From NCBI GenBank assembly GCA_963281255.1, contig OY725490.1, positions 1,550,001 to 1,614,000 of the forward strand: a DNA stretch of 64,000 bases, given 5' to 3'. The position numbers and the translations under genes are program-made. The DNA is from Aphrocallistes beatrix (Eukaryota > Porifera > Hexactinellida > Sceptrulophora > Aphrocallistidae). Below are positions 55,301 to 64,000 of the stretch, in pieces; the first letter of the stretch is position 1, and each line of letters opens with the position of its first letter. The notes beneath the pieces were generated by a model. The model was given only the letters and a program-made list of their open reading frames with translations. It ran no database searches and was not told the origin of the DNA.

Positions 55301-55303
55301 TGA
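49331..55303 (+). CDS. Receptor gene 3: Ig-Fn3-Fn3, TM, YxxM tail (form A)
   Basis: Predicted 553-residue receptor in ten exons: 49331-49391, 49694-50068, 50600-50881, 51154-51221, 52313-52595, 52958-53026, 53300-53389, 54603-54713, 54850-54895 and 55027-55303. Phases are 1,1,1,0,1,1,1,1,2. Domains follow gene 1: signal peptide 1-~20, Ig-like, two Fn3-like, stalk, TM ~411-435 (AIIGGAIGGIIVLLILI). The terminal exon has RYDYIDI, HYYSEM, PYYTPM and PLYANLK, so two YxxM and one YANL. A second set of downstream exons (56662-56710 and 56938-57054) is phase-compatible with exon 9 and would replace exon 10 by an ITIM/ITSM-type tail, giving 516 or 527 residues. A foldback (53597-54492) sits in intron 7. 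Stalk/TM follow the gene 1 type, not gene 2. Confidence 0.8.
49694..50068 (+). CDS. Gene 3 exon 2: Ig-like domain
   Basis: 375 nt, phase 1 to 1. About ten base changes from gene 1 by eye, clustered at the first cysteine (FACSGES for FACAENS). Confidence 0.85.
50600..50881 (+). CDS. Gene 3 exon 3: Fn3-like domain
   Basis: 282 nt, phase 1 to 1, with IATIQNFNPSTC in place of IATFQNLNPSTC. Confidence 0.85.
51154..51221 (+). CDS. Gene 3 exon 4: start of second Fn3-like domain
   Basis: 68 nt, phase 1 to 0; ends AQTIDW. Donor GTGAGT. Confidence 0.75.
52313..52595 (+). CDS. Gene 3 exon 5: rest of second Fn3-like domain
   Basis: 283 nt, phase 0 to 1. More amino-acid changes than the other exons (VSGINITYSV, ENSNFNLVST, DVLLTHHNF). 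Confidence 0.85.
52596..52957 (+). other. Gene 3 intron 5, source of gene 4 homology
   Basis: 52675-52890 matches 60555-60985 in gene 4 apart from a hAT MITE inserted there. The open frame through this intron is not coding: it reads past the GT donor used by the other genes. Confidence 0.6.
52958..53026 (+). CDS. Gene 3 exon 6: stalk
   Basis: 69 nt, phase 1 to 1; VTPPSDIPTSTFPSSSIPSS and a short Ser end. Confidence 0.7.
53300..53389 (+). CDS. Gene 3 exon 7: stalk
   Basis: 90 nt, phase 1 to 1; TSIPISPTPSVTTNNPTLSP, ending AAGLNP. Same length as gene 1 exon 7. Confidence 0.75.
53597..54492. mobile_element. Foldback element FB, second copy
   Basis: Inverted arms meet near 54045 and match the element at 8371-9435 (AAGGCCTC, GCATCCCTAGT landmarks). 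Lies in intron 7 of gene 3, just upstream of the TM exon. Confidence 0.75.
54603..54713 (+). CDS. Gene 3 exon 8: transmembrane segment
   Basis: 111 nt, phase 1 to 1. Hydrophobic run after AIIGGAIGGIIV, then CIYLFINKNKNK as stop-transfer. Confidence 0.85.
54850..54895 (+). CDS. Gene 3 exon 9: juxtamembrane micro-exon
   Basis: 46 nt, phase 1 to 2; DTSQNPKPSDKMNLG. Its exit phase allows both exon 10 and the exon at 56662. Confidence 0.65.
55027..55303 (+). CDS. Gene 3 exon 10: YxxM/YANL terminal exon
   Basis: 277 nt including TGA, acceptor CTCCAACAG. Four Tyr motifs: YDYIDI, YYSEM, YYTPM, LYANLK. The downstream stop makes it a terminal exon. Confidence 0.8.
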
Positions 55304-56046
55304 TCCACTCTCCTCTATCCACCTACTCTCTGTTTAGGGAATGGAATGTATATATTTGTTTGTTAATTTTATTGCATTTTACTATCTCTAAATTTGTTCA
55401 GGCTATGAATGTGAATATACTAATGAATATACTAATAGGCATGTATACTTTATTGTTACCATTTTGAACTTTTAGTTATACATATCTTTAAAGGTAATAC
55501 TGATATTTTACACAGTTCGAATGGGTATTACAACACTAATACATTACGATTATAGTCAATTTCTATATTTGAATGCTACTTATATATGTCGCATTTCCAT
55601 TCATCGCATGGAAAAGCGAGGTATCTGTAAGAACAAGATGTCAATGGGGAAATAATTATCGATGTGGAATTTGTAATTGACGAGTGGGGGCATTAATCTT
55701 TGTTTCGTTCGAGAATCTACGTAGGTTTTTTAAGCATAAAGGTATACATTTAAATTCTTCGAGGCATTTTAGCTACAAGATTATTTGGAGTCCAACTTGT
55801 CAAGGAGAGGCATTAAGGAGCAGAGATAAGCACCATACACTGACATATGTATTAACAGATCTATGCTATGAGTAAATGAATGAATTTACACTTTTTATGA
55901 GCTTAATTCATGTGATGAATTTTCTAAGCGACGAGTTTTCCGCCATTCCCGAGCTCTGTATTTAGTGTGACTTCAGCTAGAATTAGGGATCTAGTTTGGA
56001 CTCTTGTATATGGCCAACTTCTGAAATGATTGTGTATTATTATAAA

Positions 56047-56534
56047 CAAGCGCGCTTCGCTTGCTTGTGCTGCGCGGCTGGCAGACACTTCGTGTCCGCC
56101 GGAGGCTCCCTTCGGTCGCCTAGAGGTGAGACTGGTTAATTATAAGGGAGATATCATCTCTAAATATGTCCATCTTAGTTTTAAAATCGATATCACTCGA
56201 AAAATCACCAAATTTGTCAATTTTTAAAATTTTGATGAGTAATGATGACGTCATAACAAAGTGATGAGTCATCATTTTTTGATGATAGTTGCATCATATG
56301 TGAGACATGTTAGTATACAGATTCTATTAAAATTTCAGCCTTCTATCTCCTATAATGGCTGAGTTATGCTCGAATAACTGTGTTGCTTAACTTTTAAAAA
56401 TGTGACAATGACGTCATAATTCCATGATGAGTCGACATTTTCGTCTGAGCTCAGAACTTAGTGGAGCCATAGACAAAAGACTCCCACATGCCAAAAATCA
56501 GCTTTCTGCGTCCGGCAGTTTCTTCAATCAATTC
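56047..56534 (-). mobile_element. Repeat family H copy
   Basis: Reverse, full-length-looking copy between the two alternative 3' ends of gene 3, followed by a CATTAATCGAGTTTTAATAG word. Confidence 0.65.
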
Positions 56535-56661
56535 GTTACAGAGATATATAGATATAAATAAATATATAAATATACATTAATCGAGTTTTAATAGTAAGGA
56601 TTATACTGTATCTACCACATTACTTTGAGCTGATAGTTCTATTTAAACCTATTTACTTTAG

Positions 56662-56710
56662 TAGAAATCAGAAGCAACTTCCTAACCCTGAACCTGTGAA
56701 GAAGGATGAG
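56662..56710 (+). CDS. Gene 3 alternative exon 10b
   Basis: Acceptor TTACTTTAG. 49 nt, enters phase 2, leaves phase 0 at donor GTAATA; encodes DRNQKQLPNPEPVKKDE. A second donor 33 nt later (after 56743, GTAATG) keeps phase and repeats EPVKK. Counterpart of gene 1 exon 10 but shorter. Confidence 0.5.
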
Positions 56711-56937
56711 GTAATAACCTGTGAGGAAGAACCTGTGAAGAAGGTAATGACAACACACGTAGTACTAACTAGAAGTGATGACTTATGAAGCTAATCGAAA
56801 CAAAGTTTTAGTACTCAGCTATCATTCGAATACTAACTCCAAATAGATACAAATACAATTCATTTTAATATATTATTAAATTGTATTTACTAAGTATGAA
56901 TCTATTTTATATTTATTTCTATCTATTTTTTCCACAG

Positions 56938-57054
56938 AATAAACTCCATTACTTGGATATAGACCATGGTCCTCATCCTGGAAAAATAGTGAAGCCTCCA
57001 ACCATCCCTCCTACTGGCTATGCTAATATAGACCACTTTGAGACTAATCAATAA
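56938..57054 (+). CDS. Gene 3 alternative terminal exon, ITIM/ITSM tail (form B)
   Basis: 117 nt including TAA, phase 0, acceptor TTTCCACAG. Encodes NKLHYLDIDHG (LxYxxI, fits ITIM) and TGYANIDHF (TxYxxI, fits ITSM). Aligns with gene 1 exon 11 through KPPT(V/I)P. ATTAAA follows at 57222. Confidence 0.65.
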   Translation, partial: NKLHYLDIDHGPHPGKIVKPPTIPPTGYANIDHFETNQ

Positions 57055-59331
57055 GTCAGTCTGCAAACTGATTGGTAGATAGATGGATGCGAAATTGCTT
57101 TTTTAAATGAAAACTATTTTCTATATATATGTATATATGTTGAACTGTGAGAAATATATTCTGATTCAAAACTATATATTTTGTATTAGGTACTTTATGG
57201 ATGTTATCATACTTTTTAGTGATTAAAATATATTTGATGAATTATCTTGGCTTATTATTATTACATTTCTTCACATTTATCAGGATGAAAAGGATACAAG
57301 AATAAGATGTCTGCGGGGAATTTTTCCTTTGAGATAGTGCAATTAGTTAGTGAGGGGATTAACTTTTGTTTCGTTCGAGAATTTACGTATTTTAGGCAGG
57401 AAGATATACATCAAAACACTGAGGTTTCAGGCATTTTAGCTACAATATTATTTCACAAACCTGTTGTCATTTGTATATGTATGTTGAATGTTATTGATGG
57501 ACTAATCAAGTGAGTATTGTCTAAATATTTCAAGTATTAGATCAGATCTGATATTCTTGCCATCTAATCAAAATATTTTATGCTGAAAACCCGCGAATGT
57601 TCGAGGGAAGAGTACGCAATAAAATATCTTAAAATTATTTCGCGAATAGTCGAAATCACGAACAGCTAGTGCTCCTATATGCACAATATTAGCTCTAGCA
57701 AGACAAGTAATCACACTACTGTTACTATTATATTCCATTGTAATTGTATTTGATTACTTCTGATATTTATCAGAATGCAACCTCGGATAGAGAACACTTC
57801 TGTTCGCAGAGTCGCCCCACAGGTGCTGGGGTTGACAAAACACAAAACAAGATTTTGAGCTATGAATATGTGTGAATTACCCTGGATACCACCTCAACAA
57901 TGTGTCGGATTGAAAGTCGTAACCGAGCTACACATCTACATGTTCCACTACACATTTCCTGACATTTTGAAGTTCTTAACTATTATAGTGTTTGCAGGAG
58001 AAAGGATAGACCAACAGAACATTGCAATCATTTAGAAGTTAGCTTACGATTGTCTAGCATAGTCATATCTTATTTATGAGGGTGGTACTATACACAGGAG
58101 AGTATATATGTCAATTACATTACAATCAAAACCAATGCCTATGGTGAGTGTAATAATATACCTATGTATGCAGGTATATTGGGTTTCGCTATATGCATAC
58201 ACACAACGTTAACTTGAACAAGGTAAGGTAAGTACTCGTATACTAATTAGGGAAAGCAGAATGATTTAACTTCAAATTCGAATCCTCCACATTTGAATTG
58301 CTAACTTTATAACATTTCAACTCGATTACTCTCCCACAAGACTGAAGAATCTTAAACTGCGCCACCCGCACCATTAATGCCATCATATGCAATTGTGAAA
58401 ATTCGCGATGTGTGCCATAGTTAAGGGAGCAAATTCTGAAACTTGGCAATTTGGATAGAAAATATTGAATACTTTTGTTCAGGGAGTATGAAGGAAGAGA
58501 GGCGGTTATTCTGTGAAATAAAAGAGGGAGGGTCAATTGGAGGCATTTTTTGGTTTGTTAGTAACCAGGGGAGATTCTAGGGGTTTTTAGTGTCGAATAT
58601 TTCAAAAATTCGCCAAAGGCATTTTTTAACACAATGTATGTCTAACTTGTTAGTCATTTGTTTATTCCGGTAGTACGTACATATTATTTGGTTTTTCCAG
58701 TTTTGGAAATTCGACCTTATTCTACTAAACACACTAATTCTACACTAAATTACAATTGTAAATCGTATACTAGAGATGTAAATATTTTTTATGCATTATT
58801 GATAAAATTAACTAACTGAGAGAACATTAAATTTAGCGCTCCACGAAATTAGCAATTTTAATACAGTCGACTCCGCTTAATCACCACGGTTCTCCAATAT
58901 CCAATATTCATTATCGAATCTAAGCCATCCTTGCCTACTGCCCCGTTTATGGCGGGACGTCCCGTTTTTTAGACATTTTTGAAAGTAATGTCCCGCAAAA
59001 ACGTTCCAAAAAGTGGAAATATCCCGCTTTTCAGTGTATAAGGCTAATACGAATATACTATATCCCGCTAAAATACTAATGTCCCGTTTTTTTCCTTCCA
59101 GAGGTTGGCATGTATGCTACGCTAAAACGTTCTATTTATTTCAATGATAATATGCAGCTGTAGTTGCCTGTTTAAATTATTTTTTTCCTGTGTCCGCACT
59201 CCCCTTCCATTAATTCCTCCCTCTGATTCCTCTCCTCTTTAAAGCGGTACGTAATGTTATAACATCCCTCACTTCCCTGGATAGAACTATGCTACATATC
59301 CTTTATTATCTTAGCAAATTTTTGGAGCTCA
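57055..59331. other. Intergenic, duplicated flank blocks
   Basis: 57241-57470 repeats 55612-55835 in direct orientation. 58128-58230 and 58752-58860 match 27106-27330 downstream of gene 1. A relic of the CCCGGACAAAAG MITE family (58260-58500) and a fragment of CAGTCGACTCCGC (58863-58880) are present, plus a GTCCCG-rich repeat (58930-59110). No coding exon seen. Confidence 0.5.
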
Positions 59332-60433
59332 ATGAAGTCTCTCCTCCTTTTATACTTTTCTCTGTCACTGATAGAGCAAGCTATCAGCCTAACTGCTAGT
59401 TGTGGCGGGAGCTGCATATGCGGTTCTTTTAAAGTTACTTGTAGGGATGGACTGACTGAAATTCCATCTCAAATCACTGGGAAGAGTCTTAGCAGTATAA
59501 AGCAGTTCTTCTGTGTGTTCTGTCAGATCCCAACTCTGAAAGCTAACTCATTCGCCAACTATTCCATCCTAGAAGAAGTGACGATTCATTTCTCCAGCTT
59601 GAGTGGGATTGAATCAGGCGCCTTTTCTGGGTTAGAAACGCGATTGGTTAGTCTGGATTTATCAGACAATTCCTTCACAAAGATCAGTTCCCACTTCTTC
59701 ACTGGACTTACTGAGTTGGAATCACTAGACATGCAAACCAATCAGATTGCAGAGATTGAGCAAGGCTCTTTCGATGGTTTGACAAGTTTGAGTGCTATTT
59801 TCTTCCAGAATAATCAGATCGCCTTCCTACCCGACTACTTATTCTCATCCACAGTTCTAACTCAGTTTGACCTAACCGAAAACTCTCTAAACCTTCTCTC
59901 TTCACTTCCCTTCCCACTCAACGGTCCTTCATTCAGTTTTATCCATTTCACTAATAATAATTTAGTCAAGATTCACCCAAACATGACTTCTCTATTCATT
60001 AACGCGGGATTAGTGCGTTTAGATGGCAACCTTCTGGTATGTGATTGCTTCGTATCCGGGTTGCAATCTGCGATTCAATCTCAGGCGACAAAATTCTCTG
60101 ATTCCACGAATCCAGCTCGATGTGGTTACCCGAATTCCTTCCTCAATATGAAATTATCTGACATAACTATTGACGCTAGCGGTTGCGAGGCTGTGTGTCA
60201 AGGCGTGCTATGCTCATCATCTGCCGTCTGTTCCTCGGTTTCTGATTGGCCAGTTTGCTCTTGCAACCCTGGTTTCCAAGGCAACGGCCACATATGCACT
60301 GATCCCTGTGCGGACTCGGGTTGTGTCGGCCTGGCTACCTGCAGCTACGATCCTGTCTCAATGAACGCCAGCTGTGTCTGTCCAGTCAACTACCAGCTTG
60401 ACGGGACGGGGAAGAACTGCGTGGAGTTGACTG
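59332..60433 (+). CDS. Gene 4 exon 1: signal peptide, LRR and two EGF domains
   Basis: 1102 nt to the proposed donor, exit phase 1 as required by the next exon. An acceptor-like TTATTATCTTAG lies 18 nt before the ATG, so a 5' UTR exon is possible. The right border is the weak point because no GT follows. Confidence 0.7.
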
Positions 60434-61934
60434 GCTGCGCGCTTGACTGGCTACGCGCATTTAGAGATGCTCCCTACCTTATAATTAATTAATGTGTGCC
60501 TAGGCGCTCAAATGACACCTCTGACGGATGCAGCGTAAACAAGGAAGCCCGCTTGTAGTCAAAAAGACCAAATCCATAATATTCATAAAGTCGTGTACTA
60601 ATACGATTTTACTAACAGTGAAGTTAGAGCAGTTGTTTTCAACCTTTTTTGACTGTGGATCCCCTATAGCAATTTTCTATATTCTGTGGACCCTTCCTAT
60701 TACCGTAATACAAAATTTCGAATCCTGTGGACCCCCTGATATCTCTGTGGACCACTAAGGGGTCCATAGAGCCCAGGTTGGGAACCACTGAGTTAGGATA
60801 TGTAGGTCCAGAATCAGGTAGTGATACTGCTGCATCCTTGAGCAACTTTAAATGTTCACCAATAAAATTGAATTCCTGCTAAAAATCGCCGGTATTGGGA
60901 ATTAAGTTTTTCCCAATAGGATCCATTCAAATCAACTTTTTATGCAATTGACCTGACCAAAAAATATGAAGTAGAGACTAATGATGAGAAGCATTCTTAA
61001 AAATATACATTTCATGTGTAATTATTTTGTTGCCCAAATTAAACATTTATAGTATGTTGTTCTTCTAGAAGTGACTACAAACATCACAAGCACTACAACT
61101 CCTATCTGTACCAGCATTCCCTGTTCCATTACTGGCAAATTCTATCACATCTACTAAGTAGATATCAGATTTGATAACAATGCATATGAACAGAGATTCC
61201 AGGACTGGCAAACATAAGTTGTACGGATTTTTTCCAATCGTTTACCTGCTACTTCATTTTAGTTTTAGTTTTACTTACTCACTACTTTTGTTTGCTACCT
61301 ATTTTATGACCGGCATTTAGTTAGGGTAACTAATTATTGATCGTGTAGTGTAAGACCGAAATGATTGTGCATCTGCGATTAGAAATATTTGAGTAATTTC
61401 AGAATTAGAATTTTCTTAATGTTTATCATGTCCAGTTTCCACAAGATGACTGAAAAATGTACTTGCTATTTTTTTTCTTCCCACCGTCCAGAAAATGTAT
61501 TAAGTACATTTTTTTCCTCTAAAAAGAAAAGGTAGTAAGTAGCAGGAAGTAGCAAGTAAATCCCTGCATATGGATAAATAGCATTTTAATGAAGGTCCTA
61601 TTACATAATTATTTTTATTGTTTTCTTAGGAGAATCTTCTCAGCTCATCATTCCTAACGTTATACTTGGACTTCTCTTCTTGATTGCTGTTATCATCATT
61701 GCAGTGTTAGTGATAATTGTAATATTCCTAATTAGAAAGAACAAACAGTTAAACTCATCATTAACTGCTAAAGCAGCTCCATCTCATCCTTACGAGTACA
61801 TAGATCTAGATGAGATGAGTGGTAGCATCAGCTCTCCTACTCAACAACAATCTCCTCAGGATTATGTTCCTATGAGTTCTGTACGCAAACAAGATAGCAC
61901 TCAACCTCCCACTCAGTATGCTAACTTGAAGTGA
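59332..61934 (+). CDS. Receptor gene 4: LRR-EGF ectodomain on the shared tail
   Basis: Predicted 490-residue receptor in three exons: 59332-60433 (ectodomain), 61069-61134 (stalk) and 61630-61934 (TM and tail), phases 1 and 1. Signal peptide 1-~19; LRR N-cap with CGGSCICGSFKVTC; several leucine-rich repeats (LVSLDLSDNSFTKI, LESLDMQTNQIAEI, LSAIFFQNNQIAFL); C-cap starting NLLVCDCF; two EGF-like modules at ~285-363 (CQGVLC...CSCNPGFQGNGHIC and CADSGC...CVCPVNYQLDGTGKNC). The stalk and the TM/YEYIDL/YVPM/YANLK tail are almost those of gene 2. The first donor is uncertain: phase 1 is reached at ACTG (60433), but GC follows where a fragment of repeat H lies. If unspliced, the ORF stops at 60492 without a TM. 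The ectodomain swap is discussed as a finding. Confidence 0.65.
60449..60557 (+). mobile_element. Repeat family H fragment at the gene 4 donor
   Basis: Matches the last part of H elements (TTTAGAGATG...TATAATTAATTAATGTG...CGCTTGTAG). Its arrival next to 60433 probably changed the original splice donor and gives the in-frame stop at 60490-60492. Confidence 0.6.
60630..60790. mobile_element. hAT-like MITE in gene 4 intron 1
   Basis: Ends CAGTTGTTTTCAACC and inverse of GGTTGGGAACCACTG. TSD AGTTAGAG/AGTTAGGA. Gene 3 intron 5 shows the empty site AGTTAGGG. Confidence 0.8.
61069..61134 (+). CDS. Gene 4 exon 2: stalk with GC donor
   Basis: 66 nt, phase 1 to 1, acceptor TTCTTCTAG; EVTTNITSTTTPICTS and more Cys. 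Donor ACTG/GCAAAT as in gene 2 exon 7. Confidence 0.65.
61630..61934 (+). CDS. Gene 4 exon 3: TM plus YxxM/YANL tail
   Basis: 305 nt including TGA, the same length as gene 2 exon 8. TM LIIPNVILGLLFLIAVIIIA, then RKNKQ, YEYIDL, DYVPM, TQYANLK. Confidence 0.85.
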
Positions 61935-61944
61935 ATGGATAGAG

Positions 61945-61950
61945 AATAAA
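61945..61950 (+). terminator. AATAAA downstream of gene 4
   Basis: AATAAA only 10 nt past the stop codon. Very close for a poly(A) signal; recorded for completeness. Confidence 0.3.
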
Positions 61951-62309
61951 GACACATTGAATCGAATTATTTCTATTTAAAATTGTATACTTTTTATTGG
62001 GGAATTTGCTACTAATTTCTGTATGTTTTGTTTTTAGATTTTCTGTTTATAAATTTTCGAGAATTTCAAGCTGTATAGTTTTTGATGAATGAGACTGGTG
62101 ATTTTAAAAATTTGCACCAACATACAGTAAGTACTTAGGTACAAGTGGTGTAATTTCAGTGTCGTAACTACTCTAATACTTTTCAATTAAGTAGTATCAG
62201 TTTACCATTGAACCAATTCTTTAATATGTGCAACAATAGTTTCTGGTAATGCAATATATCTGTATATTATCCACACACGATATTCATACCACCAAGTATT
62301 TTCTAATGA

Positions 62310-62390
62310 TTATGCCAGTTGTGACCTTCTTTTTCCAGTCTCTTTCGGTTATTATTTGTCTTCACTTAACTTAGATAAGTTTAAGATGGA
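62310..62390 (+). pseudogene. Relic of a receptor signal-peptide exon
   Basis: TTTCCAGTCTCTTTCGGTTA... CTTCACTTAACTTAG resembles the gene 3 leader exon (TTTCCAGTTTCTTTCAG... CTTCACCCAACTTAG) but contains a stop and no donor. Suggests another, lost family member just before gene 5. Confidence 0.4.
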
Positions 62391-62748
62391 GTATCAATAC
62401 TGATTGTAGGATAATGTTGAGTCTAACTCCACTCTTCTACAAAATTTATCTTTATGCTGTGTGTAGATTAGATGTCAACGGTTGACCTAGGGTTCCCCTG
62501 CTACATTGTAAGACTAGATGCAAAAGTTAATTTAGATGTTATTTTCTAATTGCAATATACGTATTTCATACAATTTTAATGAAAATATGACAATAACGTA
62601 AGATAATACTTGAGCACAATTTAAGCCGGTATCAAATTTGGCTTGTTTTATTTTTACCATTTATTGGTTGTTTGATCATTTAAATTAAGGTCTTTTGACA
62701 GGTAATTATCTGTTTTGGGAATCCTATACAGTTATATCTGGTGTCAAG

Positions 62749-62815
62749 ATGTTGCTATTCTTTTTTGACATCAGCATGTTAATTATTATCTTCACAAGCC
62801 AAGCACAATCTCAAG
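62749..62815 (+). CDS. Receptor gene 5 exon 1 (partial gene)
   Basis: 67 nt from ATG to donor GTGAGT, exit phase 1 like all leaders in the cluster; MLLFFFDISMLIIIFTSQAQ then SQ, a clear signal peptide. No Ig-like or LRR exon follows before the window ends, so the class is unknown. Confidence 0.55.
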
Positions 62816-63137
62816 GTGAGTCCAATACTTCATTCAATCGAATAATACCGAAGAGTAATGAGCATTACAAATCACAGAATCCATCTTCTATTTGTACTTG
62901 TATATACTGTCAAACCTCTATAGTGAACGCCCTCGGGACCAGATCTTTTATTCATTAAGCAGAGGTTCTATTGAAATAGTAGAGCAGTGAAATTTTATTA
63001 TACCATATTAAATATAAATATGATGGTTTATGTATGCAATTTTAATTCAAAGAAGATAAGTACATTAAGTCCTCTCTAATTGTCCACCATTGGGTAATGG
63101 GATCCTAAGTGGACAAATTGAGAATTCGAAGTGTGTG

Positions 63138-63973
63138 CATAGGCGTAACGTTTTAAGATAACAGAGAAAAATCTGGGGTGGCGAGATTCGCTTTTCATCT
63201 CGAGTTTTACAAACACTATCACTATACATGTATTAAGAGTCTAAGACCCACACATATTAGTAGAAAATTGGTGTAAGTTACCAAAACTGAATTTTAGCAA
63301 CCCAGTCTCCTATACCTTGCAGGATGGTCAAATATGTTAACCCTTTGAGTCGTGCTGTCGTTGAACTCGTTGATAATAGGGAACATATCCAGCATCCTCG
63401 CCACATTCCTATGTGCTGCCAGTACAGAGAAGTGGTTCAACCTATGTTGTATCTGCGAGTTTCGGAGGTATGTGTGTATTCTCACACACAACATATGGAA
63501 ATTGGGAAGCAGAAATTTCAGTGACTCTTCTTCAGCAAATGTTTTTCTAAGAGTCGAAATGTTTGTCTCTTTACACATATCCTTGCATCGAGTGAACCAG
63601 TTATTTCTCTCTAACAAGAGTTGACCGAGATCGATATCCCATTATAATATTCTGCAATTAAGAGGTAATTACATACCATTGGCTGAAAGGTGTTTCTAAA
63701 CACTCAATCATGAAAGGAAAGGTGAGTTAGATGGCATCATGAATTAATAGCAGTTACAACATTGAATTTTGAGGCAAGAATACTGACCGTATCAGATGAC
63801 TGATGTGTGATAACTTGGAGGAGTTTACTTTTAATTTGAATGAATTACTATTCTATTCGAAGCGGTTTCAACTAAAATTCTAACAAACCGGGGTGGCGCC
63901 CTATAGGCCGCCACCCCAGGATATATATCAAGGGTGGCGAGCCACCCCTGCCACCCCTAACGTTACGCCTATG
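63138..63973 (-). mobile_element. hAT element with transposase fragment
   Basis: Ends CATAGGCGTAACGTT and inverse, with an exact 8-bp TSD AGTGTGTG (63130-63137 and 63974-63981). Lies in intron 1 of gene 5. Only the C-terminal part of a transposase remains. Confidence 0.85.
63294..63617 (-). pseudogene. hAT transposase C-terminal fragment
   Basis: 107 codons ending in a stretch typical of the hAT dimerisation domain (RIHTYLRNSQIQHRLNHFSV, then LDMFPIINEF). The catalytic part is missing. Its position between hAT-type ends supports the call. Confidence 0.6.
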
Positions 63974-64000
63974 AGTGTGTGTGCACATAGTACTCCTATT

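Noticed and set aside
55684..55875. Short ORF downstream of gene 3 exon 10
   Set aside because: It belongs to a non-coding block duplicated at 57241-57470, where the frame is not kept.
63324..63624. Plus-strand ORFs at the right edge as gene 5 exons
   Set aside because: They lie within a hAT element with 8-bp TSD, and the minus frame resembles a hAT transposase C-terminus.

Overview
This window is AT-rich animal DNA with long, intron-bearing genes whose introns are packed with transposons. There are no bacterial-type operons. Splice signals, exon phases, secretory leaders and P-element, mariner and hAT remains all point to a metazoan. The receptor style suggests a sponge or another early-branching marine invertebrate, but no ribosomal or other marker gene is present, so the taxon is an inference.

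From about 10.2 kb to the right edge the window holds a tandem cluster of cell-surface receptor genes, all on the + strand. Genes 1 (10171-25840), 2 (28752-48822) and 3 (49331-55303, with alternative last exons to 57054) share one exon plan: signal peptide, one Ig-like exon of exactly 375 nt, one Fn3-like exon of 282 nt, a second Fn3-like domain split over 68+283 nt, Ser/Thr/Pro stalk exons, a transmembrane segment, and a cytoplasmic tail with several tyrosine motifs (ITIM/ITSM-like, YxxM, YANL). I joined the exons by hand; every junction keeps phase, giving proteins of 576, 507 and 553 (or 516/527) residues. Gene 4 (59332-61934) has an unrelated LRR-EGF ectodomain on the same stalk/TM/tail cassette as gene 2. 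Intron homology to gene 3 shows where the swap took place. Gene 5 starts at 62749 with a signal-peptide exon and runs off the window. The natural reading is a family of tunable recognition receptors, possibly immune or allorecognition receptors, that varies by exon shuffling and tail switching. That function is inferred.

The first 10 kb has no host gene I can recognise. It is a stack of nested mobile elements: a Mutator-like MITE, a 3.9-kb element whose long terminal inverted repeats are themselves tandem repeats, a P-like foldback inserted in a tRNA-derived SINE, a Tc1-like MITE and a 1-kb foldback.

The introns of gene 2 are the largest (9.2 and 7.1 kb). One contains an apparently intact P-element/THAP9-like transposon (33016-36705) with a complete 850-residue transposase and nearly identical ~215-bp inverted repeats. 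The other holds a mariner, several MITEs and a decayed second P-like element, in an order that can be read from their target-site duplications. A 200-N assembly gap lies in intron 2 of gene 1.
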